Part shown: in pieces, positions 25,394 through 33,734 of the stretch
Numbering within the stretch: the stretch's first letter is position 1
Layout of the letters: each line of letters starts with the position of its first letter
DNA from: an uncultured Lachnospiraceae bacterium
Lineage (GTDB): Bacteria; Bacillota; Clostridia; Lachnospirales; Lachnospiraceae
Direction of reading: 5' to 3'
Assembly (NCBI GenBank): GCA_910589075.1
Contig: CAJUSK010000035.1
Coordinates: 1 to 64,000 of the forward strand
DNA: 64,000 bases
Translations under genes and position numbers: made by a program
Notes under the pieces: generated by a model
What the model was told of the DNA's origin: nothing
What the model saw: the letters and a program-made list of their open reading frames with translations, nothing else
The model's database searches: none

Positions 25394-26632
25394 ATGTATT
25401 CATTGGATGAAGTAAGGAATGTGGACCCTGAAATCGCGCAGGCGATTGTGGATGAGCAGGAGCGGCAGAACAGTCATATTGAGCTGATCGCTTCGGAAAA
25501 CTGGGTAAGCAAGGCGGTTATGGCGGCTATGGGAAGCCCGCTGACCAATAAGTACGCCGAAGGTTATCCGGGCAAACGGTATTATGGAGGCTGTGAATGT
25601 GTGGACGTAGTGGAGAATCTTGCCATTGAGCGGGCGAAAGAGCTGTTTGGCTGCGATTACGCCAATGTACAGCCCCATTCCGGCGCACAGGCGAATCTGG
25701 CTGTACAGTTTGCAGTCTGCGAACCGGGGGATGTGATTATGGGGATGAATCTGGACCATGGCGGACATCTGACGCATGGGAGCCCGGTGAATATTTCCGG
25801 TAAATATTTTAAAATCGTTCCTTATGGTGTCAATGACGAAGGTTTTATAGATTATGAGAAGCTGCGGGAGATCGCCCTGGAAGCCAGACCGAAAATGATC
25901 ATTGCAGGCGCTTCCGCCTATGCCAGAACCATTGATTTCAAAAAATTCAGAGAAGTAGCGGATGAAGTGGGCGCGGTGCTGATGGTGGATATGGCACATA
26001 TTGCCGGGCTTGTGGCAGCAGGATTACATCCCAGTCCCATGCCCTGGGCGGATGTGGTGACTACGACCACCCACAAGACGCTGCGGGGGCCCAGAGGCGG
26101 ATTGATTCTGGCCAATGCAAAAGCCGCAAAGAAATATAATTTTAACAAGGCGATTTTCCCCGGTATTCAGGGCGGCCCTCTGATGCATGTAATCGCTGCA
26201 AAGGCAGTGTGCTTCAAAGAAGCTCTGTCCGATGCATTTAAGACATACCAGCAGGGGATTGTCGATAATGCACAGGCGCTTTGTAAGGGGCTGCTGGATC
26301 GTGGCATTCAGATCGTATCCGGCGGTACGGACAACCATCTGATGCTGGTGGATCTGACCGGCTTCGGGCTGACAGGCAAAGCTGTGGAAAAATTGTTGGA
26401 TATGGCCCATCTTACCTGTAATAAAAATACCATTCCCAACGATCCCCAGTCTCCGTTTGTGACCAGCGGTATCCGGCTGGGAACGCCTGCCGTTACATCC
26501 AGAGGCATGAACACAGCGGATATGGATCAGATTGCGCAGGCCATTGCGCTTGTCATTCAAGGCGGGGAAGAGAATGTGCCGAAAGCGCGGGCGATCGTGG
26601 ATACACTGACTGAGAAATATCCGCTGCTGTAA
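25394..26632 (+). CDS. glyA: Serine hydroxymethyltransferase
   Basis: A 412-residue PLP enzyme interconverting serine and glycine with tetrahydrofolate, the main source of one-carbon units. Motifs: IELIASENWVSKAVMAAMGS, NKYAEGYPGKRYYGG, the PLP lysine in VVTTTTHKTLRGPRGG, and GTPAVTSRGM near the end. Normal family length. TGGAGGAAAA precedes the ATG. The unusual hairpin-rich leader with a repeat suggests RNA-level control. It links functionally to metF downstream at 35867. Confidence 0.97.
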   Translation: MYSLDEVRNVDPEIAQAIVDEQERQNSHIELIASENWVSKAVMAAMGSPLTNKYAEGYPGKRYYGGCECVDVVENLAIERAKELFGCDYANVQPHSGAQANLAVQFAVCEPGDVIMGMNLDHGGHLTHGSPVNISGKYFKIVPYGVNDEGFIDYEKLREIALEARPKMIIAGASAYARTIDFKKFREVADEVGAVLMVDMAHIAGLVAAGLHPSPMPWADVVTTTTHKTLRGPRGGLILANAKAAKKYNFNKAIFPGIQGGPLMHVIAAKAVCFKEALSDAFKTYQQGIVDNAQALCKGLLDRGIQIVSGGTDNHLMLVDLTGFGLTGKAVEKLLDMAHLTCNKNTIPNDPQSPFVTSGIRLGTPAVTSRGMNTADMDQIAQAIALVIQGGEENVPKARAIVDTLTEKYPLL

Positions 26633-26695
26633 ATACAGGGCGGCAGCCGGGGCTGCATGGAAATGGCGGCGTGAATTGAAATATACAGGTCCTGC

Positions 26696-26760
26696 TTGAC
26701 AAAAAGAAGTAGTTTGTGGTATAAATTGATTTTAGTGGGATAATTGTATACAATTATCCC
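26696..26760 (+). promoter_or_regulatory. Promoter and palindromic operator of the amino acid ABC importer
   Basis: TTGACA (26696-26701), 18-base spacer, TATAAA (26720-26725). A perfect 24-bp palindrome at 26737-26760 has half-site GGGATAATTGTA and its complement, right over the expected transcription start. The core TTGTATACAA fits the FadR-type GntR consensus (TGT-ATACA), so repression by a GntR regulator encoded elsewhere is likely. No T-run follows, so it is not a terminator. Confidence 0.8.
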
Positions 26761-26788
26761 GAAACACAGATGTCAGGAGGATTAAATT

Positions 26789-27640
26789 ATGAAAAAGAAA
26801 CTTTTATCGACAGTGCTTGCCGCTGCGATGGTTTTAACCATGACTGCATGCGGAAATAATGCACAGGAGCCTGCGGCAGAGACAGGCGCCGCTGCTGAGA
26901 CTGAAAGTGCAGGGGCGGAAACGGAGAGCGCGGGCACAGAGACAGAGAGCGCAGACGCTTCTGCGGATGGGAAAACCTTTATTATTGCAACCGATACCGT
27001 GTTTGCACCCTTTGAATTCAATGATGCATCCAATAACTTCGTGGGAATTGATGTGGACTTGCTGGCTGCCATTGCAGAGGACCAGGGATTTTCCTATGAG
27101 CTGCAGCCCCTTGGTTTCGACGCTGCGTTGCTGGCAGTGGAATCCGGGCAGGCAGACGGCGTGATTGCAGGTATGTCCATTACGGACGAAAGAAAAGAGA
27201 AATTTGATTTTTCCGATTCTTATTATGATGCAGGTGTCACAATGGCAGTGGCAAAAGGTTCCGATGTGGCAACCTTCGCGGATCTGTCCGGTAAAAAGGT
27301 AGCGGTTAAGACCGGTACAAACGGCGCTGCATTTGCAAAATCCATTGCGGAAGAGAACGGTTTTGAAATTGTGGAATTTTCCGATTCACCCACCATGTAT
27401 CAGGACGTAATCACCGGCAATACGGTCGCATGTTTTGAAGACTATCCTGTTATGGCTTACAATATCCAGCAGGGTGCAGGCATGGAAATGCCCGGCGATG
27501 TGAACGAATCCCAGACACCTTACGGTTTTGCCGTAAAGAAGGGCGAGAATGCAGAGCTGCTTGAAATGTTCCAGGCCGGCCTTAAAAACATCAAGGACAA
27601 CGGCAAATATGATGAAATCGTAGCAACTTACACGAAATAA
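26789..27640 (+). CDS. Polar amino acid ABC transporter, substrate-binding lipoprotein
   Basis: A 283-residue lipoprotein: signal MKKKLLSTVLAAAMVLTMTAC with lipobox Cys at 21 (given for orientation in parts: MKKKLL, then MTAC), a linker rich in E, T, S, A (~25-50), then a type-3 periplasmic-binding domain. FAPFEFNDASNNFVGIDVD, VIAGMSITDERKEKFDFS and KVAVKTGTNGAAFAKS are typical of the polar amino acid family (glutamine, cystine, arginine and so on); ligand not predictable. First gene of a three-gene importer. A strong hairpin lies between this gene and the permease gene. Confidence 0.92.
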   Translation: MKKKLLSTVLAAAMVLTMTACGNNAQEPAAETGAAAETESAGAETESAGTETESADASADGKTFIIATDTVFAPFEFNDASNNFVGIDVDLLAAIAEDQGFSYELQPLGFDAALLAVESGQADGVIAGMSITDERKEKFDFSDSYYDAGVTMAVAKGSDVATFADLSGKKVAVKTGTNGAAFAKSIAEENGFEIVEFSDSPTMYQDVITGNTVACFEDYPVMAYNIQQGAGMEMPGDVNESQTPYGFAVKKGENAELLEMFQAGLKNIKDNGKYDEIVATYTK

Positions 27641-27660
27641 AAAAGTTCCGTAGGTAAATG

Positions 27661-27732
27661 GATGACACATGCGCGCCCATCGGGTGCAGGCACGGCGGCC
27701 GCATATCGTTGGCATGCCGTGCATGTGTCATC
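27661..27732 (+). repeat. Hairpin between binding-protein and permease genes
   Basis: GATGACACATGC (27661-27672) pairs perfectly with GCATGTGTCATC (27721-27732); inside, GCACGGC (27690-27696) can pair with GCCGTGC (27716-27722). No T-run. Such stems 3' of a binding-protein gene can stabilise its mRNA and give excess binding protein over membrane subunits. Confidence 0.65.
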
Positions 27733-27769
27733 ACTTACATGCAGGACTGCCAGGAAGGATGGTTTATCA

Positions 27770-28429
27770 ATGTCATTTTTGGGCTTAATCAGGGAAAATG
27801 GGGTATTCCTGTTGGGTGCCATGGGGAAAACGCTGGAGCTGACCCTGTTGTCGCTTATATTTGCAGCTTTTATCGGCCTGTTTTTTGGTCTTTTGAATGT
27901 ATCTAAAAACAGGATTTGCAATACAATCGCCAATATTTACATAGACTGTATCCGGGGTGTGCCGCTGATCGTGCTTGCGTTCTTTGTATATTTTGGTATT
28001 CCTATGGCCATAGGCATTCGTCTGGATGCCCTGACGGCGGGCATTATTTCCCTGAGCATGAATGCCGGCGCTTATATGGCGGAAATTGTCCGGGCGGGTA
28101 TCCAGTCCATTGACAAAGGGCAGATGGAGGCGGCGAGAAGCCTGGGCCTGCCTTACGGCAAGGCGATGTGCAGAGTGGTGCTGCCCCAGGCCATTCGTGT
28201 GATGATTCCTTCCATCATCAATCAGTTTATTATCACTTTAAAGGATACCTCCATACTTTCAGTCATCGGTTTTCCGGAATTGGTCAAGGCAGGACAGATT
28301 GTGATTGCGAGAAATTTTGAGACGTTTAAGATGTGGGCGATTATTGCCATCATGTATTTGATCGTTATCACGACGCTTTCAAAGACTGCAAGAGCATTGG
28401 AAAGGAAGATCTCCTATGGAAAGAACTAA
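27770..28429 (+). CDS. Polar amino acid ABC transporter, permease
   Basis: A 219-residue membrane subunit of the HisM/GlnP type with about five spans. Motifs: GKTLELTLLSLIFAAFIGL, VYFGIPMAIG, and the EAA loop EAARSLGLPYGKAMCRVVLP that contacts the ATPase. ATG 27770 is chosen after AGGAAGG; the upstream frame (from 27662) runs through the intergenic hairpin and is not protein-like. Its end overlaps the ATPase gene by 14 bases. Confidence 0.93.
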   Translation: MSFLGLIRENGVFLLGAMGKTLELTLLSLIFAAFIGLFFGLLNVSKNRICNTIANIYIDCIRGVPLIVLAFFVYFGIPMAIGIRLDALTAGIISLSMNAGAYMAEIVRAGIQSIDKGQMEAARSLGLPYGKAMCRVVLPQAIRVMIPSIINQFIITLKDTSILSVIGFPELVKAGQIVIARNFETFKMWAIIAIMYLIVITTLSKTARALERKISYGKN

Positions 28430-29153
28430 TAAAATCAGTGTCAAAGGCCTCAGAAAAAGTTTCGGGCATCTGGAAGTGTTGAAGGGAATGGATGTGGAGA
28501 TCAGCGAGGGCGAGGTTGTATGTCTGATCGGCCCTTCCGGCTCCGGCAAGAGCACCTTTCTGCGCTGCCTCAACGCACTGGAGACAATCACTGCCGGCGG
28601 GATCATGGTCGATGGATATGACCTGACGGATAAGAAAATCAATATCAATAAAGTAAGAGAGAATATCGGTATGGTTTTCCAGCATTTTAATCTGTTTTCC
28701 AATCTGAATGTGATTCAGAATATTATGCTGGCACCGGTGGAACTCAAGAAGATGTCAAAAGAAGAAGCGCGTGCAAAAGGCATGGAGCTCCTTACCATGG
28801 TGGGTCTGGCAGAGAAAGCGGAAGTATATCCCAGTAAGCTGTCCGGCGGTCAGAAGCAGCGTGTGGCGATAGCCAGGGCTCTGGCCATGAATCCGGATAT
28901 TATGTTGTTTGATGAACCTACCAGTGCTCTGGATCCGGAGATGGTGGGTGAGGTTTTGGAAGTTATGAAAAGCCTGGCCAGAGATGGCATGACAATGGTT
29001 GTGGTAACCCATGAGATGGGATTTGCAAGAGAAGTGGCCAGCCGGGTCATCTTTATGGATGAAGGCGTGATTGTGGAAGAAGGCACGCCGCAGGAAGTGC
29101 TTCTGCATCCCACCCAGCCCCGCACCATTGATTTCTTAAATAAGGTATTGTAA
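28416..29153 (+). CDS. Polar amino acid ABC transporter, ATP-binding protein
   Basis: A 245-residue ATPase of the GlnQ/HisP type. Walker A is GPSGSGKST, the Q-loop is GMVFQHFNLF, the signature is LSGGQKQRVAIARAL, Walker B is IMLFDEPTSALDPE, and the switch is VVTHEMGFA. Completes a binding protein-permease-ATPase importer; with one permease it would act as a homodimeric channel. A strong terminator follows at 29206. Confidence 0.96.
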   Translation: MERTNKISVKGLRKSFGHLEVLKGMDVEISEGEVVCLIGPSGSGKSTFLRCLNALETITAGGIMVDGYDLTDKKININKVRENIGMVFQHFNLFSNLNVIQNIMLAPVELKKMSKEEARAKGMELLTMVGLAEKAEVYPSKLSGGQKQRVAIARALAMNPDIMLFDEPTSALDPEMVGEVLEVMKSLARDGMTMVVVTHEMGFAREVASRVIFMDEGVIVEEGTPQEVLLHPTQPRTIDFLNKVL

Positions 29154-29205
29154 TTTTTGTTCAGGGCCGGGCGGAACCGGTGTTGCCTGTGAGCATGAGA
29201 CTGTG

Positions 29206-29247
29206 TGGCCGGCAGACGGAGATTTTCCGTCTGCCGGCCATTGTATA
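29206..29247 (+). terminator. Terminator of the ABC importer operon
   Basis: Perfect 14-bp stem TGGCCGGCAGACGG (29206-29219) / CCGTCTGCCGGCCA (29227-29240), loop AGATTTT, tail TTGTATAT. Confidence 0.8.
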
Positions 29248-29358
29248 TAAAGAGCAGTCCACGTTTCACCCTTGTCCATTTGCACAGTTCAGAGTATAAT
29301 GAATCTATCCGGCGATTGACAGCCGGACAACGGAAAAGTGAAAAGGAGAAAAGGCAGT

Positions 29359-30507
29359 ATGGCAAACAGATTTGTATTAAATGAAACATCTTATCATGGG
29401 GCGGGAGCGATTCAGGAGATCGCGGCAGAGGCAAAAGGCAGAGGCTTTCAGAAGGCATTTGTATGTTCTGATCCGGATCTGGTAAAATTCGGCGTTACGA
29501 AGAAGGTTCTGGATGTTCTGGAAGGTGCAGGGCTTCCCTATGAACTCTATTCCAATATCAAGCCCAACCCCACCATTGAAAACGTGCAGACCGGGGTGGA
29601 GGCATACAAGAAATCCGGGGCGGATTATCTGATTGCCATTGGCGGCGGTTCCTCCATGGATACGGCAAAGGCCATCGGCATGATTATCAACAATCCTGAC
29701 TTTGCAGATGTGAGAAGCCTGGAAGGTGTGGCGCCCACTACCAATAAATCCGTACCGATTTTTGCTGTGCCCACTACAGCAGGCACGGCGGCAGAAGTGA
29801 CCATTAACTATGTCATTACCGATGCGGAAAAGAACAGAAAGATGGTATGCGTGGACCCGAAAGACATACCGGTTGTGGCATTTGTGGATTCTGAGATGAT
29901 GGCTTCCATGCCCAAAGGCCTTACGGCAGCTACCGGCATGGATGCTCTGACCCATGCCATCGAAGGTTACATAACGGCAGGCGCATGGGAACTGTCTGAT
30001 ATGTTCCACTTAAAAGCCATCGAAATCATTGCCCGTTCCCTTCGCGGCGCGGTGGATAACACACCGGAAGGCAGAGAGGACATGGCGCTTGGACAATATG
30101 TGGCAGGCATGGGCTTTTCCAATGTGGGACTTGGCATTGTTCACTCCATGGCGCATCCGCTGGGTGCACTCTATGATACACCCCATGGTGTGGCCAATGC
30201 CATTATTCTCCCCACAGTGATGGAATACAATGCCCAGGCTACCGGCGACAAATATAAATATATTGCCCAGGCTATGGGTGTGACAGGAACAGAGTCCATG
30301 ACACAGGAAGAATACAGAAAAGCAGCCGTAGACGCAGTGAAGAAACTTTCCGAGGACGTGGGGATACCCAAAGATCTGAAAGAGATTGTCAAGGAAGAAG
30401 ACATTCCTTTCCTCGCCCAGTCCGCCTATGACGATGCCTGCAGGCCGGGCAATCCCCGTGAGACAAGCGTGGAGGAGATTACACAGCTTTATAAGAGCCT
30501 GTTATAA
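29359..30507 (+). CDS. fucO: Iron-dependent alcohol dehydrogenase, lactaldehyde reductase type
   Basis: A 382-residue group III alcohol dehydrogenase. NAD-binding LIAIGGGSSMDTAKAIG and PTTAGTAAEVT; the metal ligands sit in GMDALTHAIEGY and VHSMAHPLGALYDTPHG. Length and the N-terminal RFVLNETSYHGAGAI fit FucO, which reduces lactaldehyde to 1,2-propanediol during fucose or rhamnose fermentation. The ATG at 29359 follows AAAAGGAGAAAAGG. No other fucose gene is in the window, so the exact aldehyde is uncertain. Single gene between terminators. Confidence 0.88.
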   Translation: MANRFVLNETSYHGAGAIQEIAAEAKGRGFQKAFVCSDPDLVKFGVTKKVLDVLEGAGLPYELYSNIKPNPTIENVQTGVEAYKKSGADYLIAIGGGSSMDTAKAIGMIINNPDFADVRSLEGVAPTTNKSVPIFAVPTTAGTAAEVTINYVITDAEKNRKMVCVDPKDIPVVAFVDSEMMASMPKGLTAATGMDALTHAIEGYITAGAWELSDMFHLKAIEIIARSLRGAVDNTPEGREDMALGQYVAGMGFSNVGLGIVHSMAHPLGALYDTPHGVANAIILPTVMEYNAQATGDKYKYIAQAMGVTGTESMTQEEYRKAAVDAVKKLSEDVGIPKDLKEIVKEEDIPFLAQSAYDDACRPGNPRETSVEEITQLYKSLL

Positions 30508-30547
30508 ACATCAGAAAACATGCATTGCGGGTTTTCCGGGATGCATG

Positions 30548-30585
30548 ACAACAGAAAGTTCCCATGGCGTACTTTCTTCTGTTGT
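30548..30585. repeat. Dispersed hairpin repeat, copy F (single hairpin)
   Basis: ACAACAGAAAGT (30548-30559) and ACTTTCTTCTGTTGT (to 30585) with loop TCCCATGGCGT. Preceded by CATGCAT...ATGCATGA, itself an inverted repeat. Matches hairpin 2 with a compensatory A-to-G/T-to-C style change (ACAAC/GTTGT instead of ACAAT/ATTGT). Confidence 0.7.
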
Positions 30586-30592
30586 GAAAATG

Positions 30593-30632
30593 AACGGGAA
30601 CGGCAGAGTGATTTGCTGTTCCCGTTTCTCCT
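30593..30632 (+). terminator. Probable terminator of fucO
   Basis: AACGGGAACGGC (30593-30604) pairs with GCTGTTCCCGTT (30615-30626), one G-U, followed by TCTCCTGT. The T-rich tail is modest. Confidence 0.55.
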
Positions 30633-30681
30633 GTATCATTGTCCTGCCTGCTTTGCAGATGGGAAAAGGCATTCTCCCTGA

Positions 30682-30705
30682 TATAATATGTCCCATCCGG
30701 GACAT
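30682..30705 (+). promoter_or_regulatory. Possible -10 and dyad before the ACT-hom operon
   Basis: TATAAT (30682-30687) is followed directly by the perfect dyad ATGTCCC ATCC GGGACAT (30688-30705). No good -35 is seen at normal spacing, so an activator-dependent or otherwise regulated promoter is possible. It is the only promoter-like element between fucO and the operon. Confidence 0.35.
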
Positions 30706-30808
30706 GACGGAATCTACCTCTTGCCATTCTCCTCATTCTGTGATAGAATATCTCTCGTTGACAGACAACTGTCCTCATATTGCGGACAGAAAGGGGATAA
30801 GAAATGCA

Positions 30809-31252
30809 ATGAAAGACGAAAACAGATATTTTGTGCTGAAACAGAAAGCCGTACCGGAGGTGTTGCTGAAGGTCGTGGAGGCGAAGCGGCTGCTGGATTC
30901 GGAAAGGGTAATGACTGTTCAGGAAGCCACGGACGCAGTGGGTATCAGCCGGAGTTCTTTCTATAAATATAAAGAAGATATTTTCCCCTTTCATGACAAT
31001 TCCCTGGGCCGTACCGTCACATTTACCATGCAGATGGACGATGAGCCGGGACTGCTGTCAGATGTGCTCAAGATTGTGGCCCAGTTTCAGGCCAATATCC
31101 TGACCATCCACCAGAGTATACCGATCAATGGTGTGGCATCCCTGAGCATCAGCGTACAGGTTCTGCCCACGACGCAGAATATATCCGGTATGATCGAGAC
31201 AATGGAAGTCCAGAAGGGCGTCCGCAATGTAAAAATACTTGCCAAGGAGTAA
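30809..31252 (+). CDS. ACT-domain protein (UPF0735/PheB-like)
   Basis: A 147-residue protein. Residues 1-~70 have a helix-turn-helix-like segment (VQEATDAVGISRSSFYKYKE), followed by an ACT domain (TFTMQMDDEPGLLSDVLKIV and HQSIPINGVASLSISVQV). This is the UPF0735 family, often placed directly before hom in Clostridia; a role in sensing an amino acid and controlling the aspartate-family operon is inferred from ACT and context. AAGGGGATAA precedes the ATG. hom starts six bases after the stop. Confidence 0.88.
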   Translation: MKDENRYFVLKQKAVPEVLLKVVEAKRLLDSERVMTVQEATDAVGISRSSFYKYKEDIFPFHDNSLGRTVTFTMQMDDEPGLLSDVLKIVAQFQANILTIHQSIPINGVASLSISVQVLPTTQNISGMIETMEVQKGVRNVKILAKE

Positions 31253-31257
31253 AAAAT

Positions 31258-32472
31258 ATGGTTTATGCAGCGATTTTAGGCTACGGTACGGTAGGAAGCG
31301 GCGTAGCGCATGTATTAAGTGAAAACAGTGAAATGATTGCCTGGAAGGCAGGAGAAGAAGTCAGTGTAAAATATATTTTGGATCTGCGGGATTTTCCGCA
31401 GGATCCCAATGCAGACAAGGTGGTTCATGATTTTCATATCATTTTGGAAGATCCCCAGGTTTCGGTGATCTGTGAGACAATGGGAGGTCTGGAGCCGGCG
31501 TATACCTTTTCCAAACAGGCCCTTTTGGCGGGAAAGAGTGTCTGCACCTCCAATAAGGAACTGGTGGCGGCCCATGGGCCGGAGCTGCTGCGCCTTGCCA
31601 GAGAACACAACTGCAATTATCTTTTTGAGGCCAGCGTAGGCGGGGGGATACCCATTATCAGGCCCATGAACTATTCTCTGACAGCGGAAGTCATTGACGG
31701 TATTACCGGTATATTAAACGGCACGACTAATTATATCCTCACCAGGATGAAACAGGATGGGGCGGATTTTGAAACGGTGCTGAAAGAAGCCCAGGAAAAA
31801 GGATATGCAGAGCGGAACCCGGAGGCGGATGTGGAAGGCCATGACGCCTGCAGGAAGATTGCCATCCTTTCGTCCCTGATGCTGGGCAAGACCGTGCGCT
31901 ATGAAGATATTTACACCGAAGGGATTACGGCCATTACCAGCGCGGATTTCCTCTATGCAAAAAAACTGAACCGCACGGTGAAGCTGCTGGCGATGAGCAA
32001 GCTGCAGGAGGCCGGCTGTTTTGTGATGGTGGCGCCCTTTATGATTTCCAATGACAACCCGCTGCACGGTATTTCGGATGTATTTAATGCCGTGTTTGTA
32101 CACAGCAATATGCTGGGTGATTCCATGTATTATGGCAGAGGCGCCGGCAAGCTGCCTACGGCCAGCGCAGTGGTTTCTGACGTGGTGGATTGTGCAAGGC
32201 ATCAGGGCAAGACAGTTATGTGCCTGTGGGATGAGGAAGAGGTAAAACCGCTGGATTATACCCTTGCTGTCCGTAAATTTTTCGTGCGTGTGGATGGAAA
32301 TGCCCTTTCAGAAGCCCAGGCCCGTGAGTTGTTTGGTGAGATTGAAGTCATAAGACTGGAAGAAAAACCGCAGGAATACGGATTTGTCACACCGCTTATG
32401 CAGGAAAAGGAATTTGAGCGGATCAGCAGTGGTGTGGAAGGGATTCTGGGCAGAATCCGTCTGGAGGACTGA
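31258..32472 (+). CDS. hom: Homoserine dehydrogenase
   Basis: A 404-residue NAD(P)-dependent enzyme converting aspartate semialdehyde to homoserine. N-terminal Rossmann ILGYGTVGSGVAHVL, catalytic-domain GGGIPIIRPMNYSLTAE, and GILNGTTNYILTRM, all family hallmarks. The C-terminal ~75 residues are ACT-like (FFVRVDGNALSEAQ). Slightly shorter than B. subtilis Hom. It lies between the ACT protein and a proposed homoserine kinase two bases downstream, in a threonine/methionine operon. Confidence 0.95.
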   Translation: MVYAAILGYGTVGSGVAHVLSENSEMIAWKAGEEVSVKYILDLRDFPQDPNADKVVHDFHIILEDPQVSVICETMGGLEPAYTFSKQALLAGKSVCTSNKELVAAHGPELLRLAREHNCNYLFEASVGGGIPIIRPMNYSLTAEVIDGITGILNGTTNYILTRMKQDGADFETVLKEAQEKGYAERNPEADVEGHDACRKIAILSSLMLGKTVRYEDIYTEGITAITSADFLYAKKLNRTVKLLAMSKLQEAGCFVMVAPFMISNDNPLHGISDVFNAVFVHSNMLGDSMYYGRGAGKLPTASAVVSDVVDCARHQGKTVMCLWDEEEVKPLDYTLAVRKFFVRVDGNALSEAQARELFGEIEVIRLEEKPQEYGFVTPLMQEKEFERISSGVEGILGRIRLED

Positions 32473-32474
32473 AT

Positions 32475-33704
32475 ATGAAATATGTGATTGTACTGGGGGA
32501 TGGGATGGCTGACGAACCCATTTCGGAGCTGGGAGGCCAGACGCCCCTTGCTTATGCCAGAACGGAAAATCTGGATGCCCTGAGCGCAGTGTCGGAGATT
32601 GGCATGGTACATACCATACCGGATGGGATGAAGCCCGGTTCGGATACGGCGAATCTGTCAGTGATGGGCTATGATCCGAAAGTCTATTATTCCGGCCGTT
32701 CTCCACTGGAGGCGTTGAGTATTGGCGTACCCATGAAGGAGACGGATGTTGCCCTTAGGTGTAATTTGGTGACCATTTCAGAACAGGAGGATATTTCCTT
32801 TGAGGAGCAGTCCATCCTTGACCACAGTGCCGGCGAGATCAGCACGGAAGAGGCGGCAGTGCTGCTGGAGGCTGTGCGCCGGGAGCTGGAAACCGAAACA
32901 TATCATTTTTATGTGGGCACCAGCTACCGTCATTGCCTGATCTGGGAGCGGGGACAGGTTCTGGAACTGACACAGCCCCACGATATACCGGGACAGGTAA
33001 TCGGTCCTCATCTGCCGGGGGATGGGGTGCTGTGTGAAATGATGAAAAAAAGTTATGAGATATTAAAACGGCACCCGCTGAATGAAGAACGGCGCAGACA
33101 GGGACTGCGTCCTGCCAACTGCTGCTGGTTCTGGGGTGCGGGCACAAAGCCGCTGTTATCTGACTTTCGGGAAGCGCATCAGAAAAAAGGTGTGATGATC
33201 TCCGCGGTGGATCTGTTAAAGGGGATTGCGGTGGGCGCAGGTATGGATAATATTCAGGTAGAGGGCGCCAATGGCGGACTGCATACCAATTATGAAGGCA
33301 AAGCTGCCGCCGCCGTAAAAGCGCTGACAGAGGACGGATATGATTTTGCCTATATCCATGTGGAAGCGCCGGATGAAATGGGCCATCAGGGCAGTGTGGA
33401 GAAAAAGATACAGGCCATTGAGAATATCGACACACGTGTCATAAAACCTCTGAAAGAAGGACTGGATCGTTCAGGGGAGCCATATCGCCTGTTGGTGCTC
33501 CCGGATCATCCCACGCCCATCCGTGTGAGAACCCACACCAGCGATGATGTGCCCTTTCTCCTGTATGACAGCAGGGAAGATACAGGGGCGGCCGGCAGGG
33601 AGGATCGTCCCCATTACAATGAGAAAGAAGCGGCAGAAACGGGTATCCGTGTGGAAAAAGGCCATGAATTGATCAGAAAACTTTTCTGCTGTACCACACA
33701 ATAG
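32475..33704 (+). CDS. ApgM-type cofactor-independent phosphoglycerate mutase homologue, proposed homoserine kinase
   Basis: A 409-residue alkaline-phosphatase-superfamily protein. MKYVIVLGDGMADEPISELGG has the first metal Asp; PGSDTANLSVMGY carries the phosphorylated Ser region; HVEAPDEMGHQG and LPDHPTPIRVRTHTSDDVPF hold the other metal ligands. The subfamily corresponds to TIGR02535, 'proposed homoserine kinase', inferred from its constant company with hom and lysC in genomes lacking ThrB. Here it starts two bases after hom and precedes lysC; no thrB is seen. A phosphoglycerate mutase role is the alternative. Confidence 0.88.
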   Translation: MKYVIVLGDGMADEPISELGGQTPLAYARTENLDALSAVSEIGMVHTIPDGMKPGSDTANLSVMGYDPKVYYSGRSPLEALSIGVPMKETDVALRCNLVTISEQEDISFEEQSILDHSAGEISTEEAAVLLEAVRRELETETYHFYVGTSYRHCLIWERGQVLELTQPHDIPGQVIGPHLPGDGVLCEMMKKSYEILKRHPLNEERRRQGLRPANCCWFWGAGTKPLLSDFREAHQKKGVMISAVDLLKGIAVGAGMDNIQVEGANGGLHTNYEGKAAAAVKALTEDGYDFAYIHVEAPDEMGHQGSVEKKIQAIENIDTRVIKPLKEGLDRSGEPYRLLVLPDHPTPIRVRTHTSDDVPFLLYDSREDTGAAGREDRPHYNEKEAAETGIRVEKGHELIRKLFCCTTQ

Positions 33705-33734
33705 AAAAAACGCAGACCCAGGAGGAGAAAAGTT

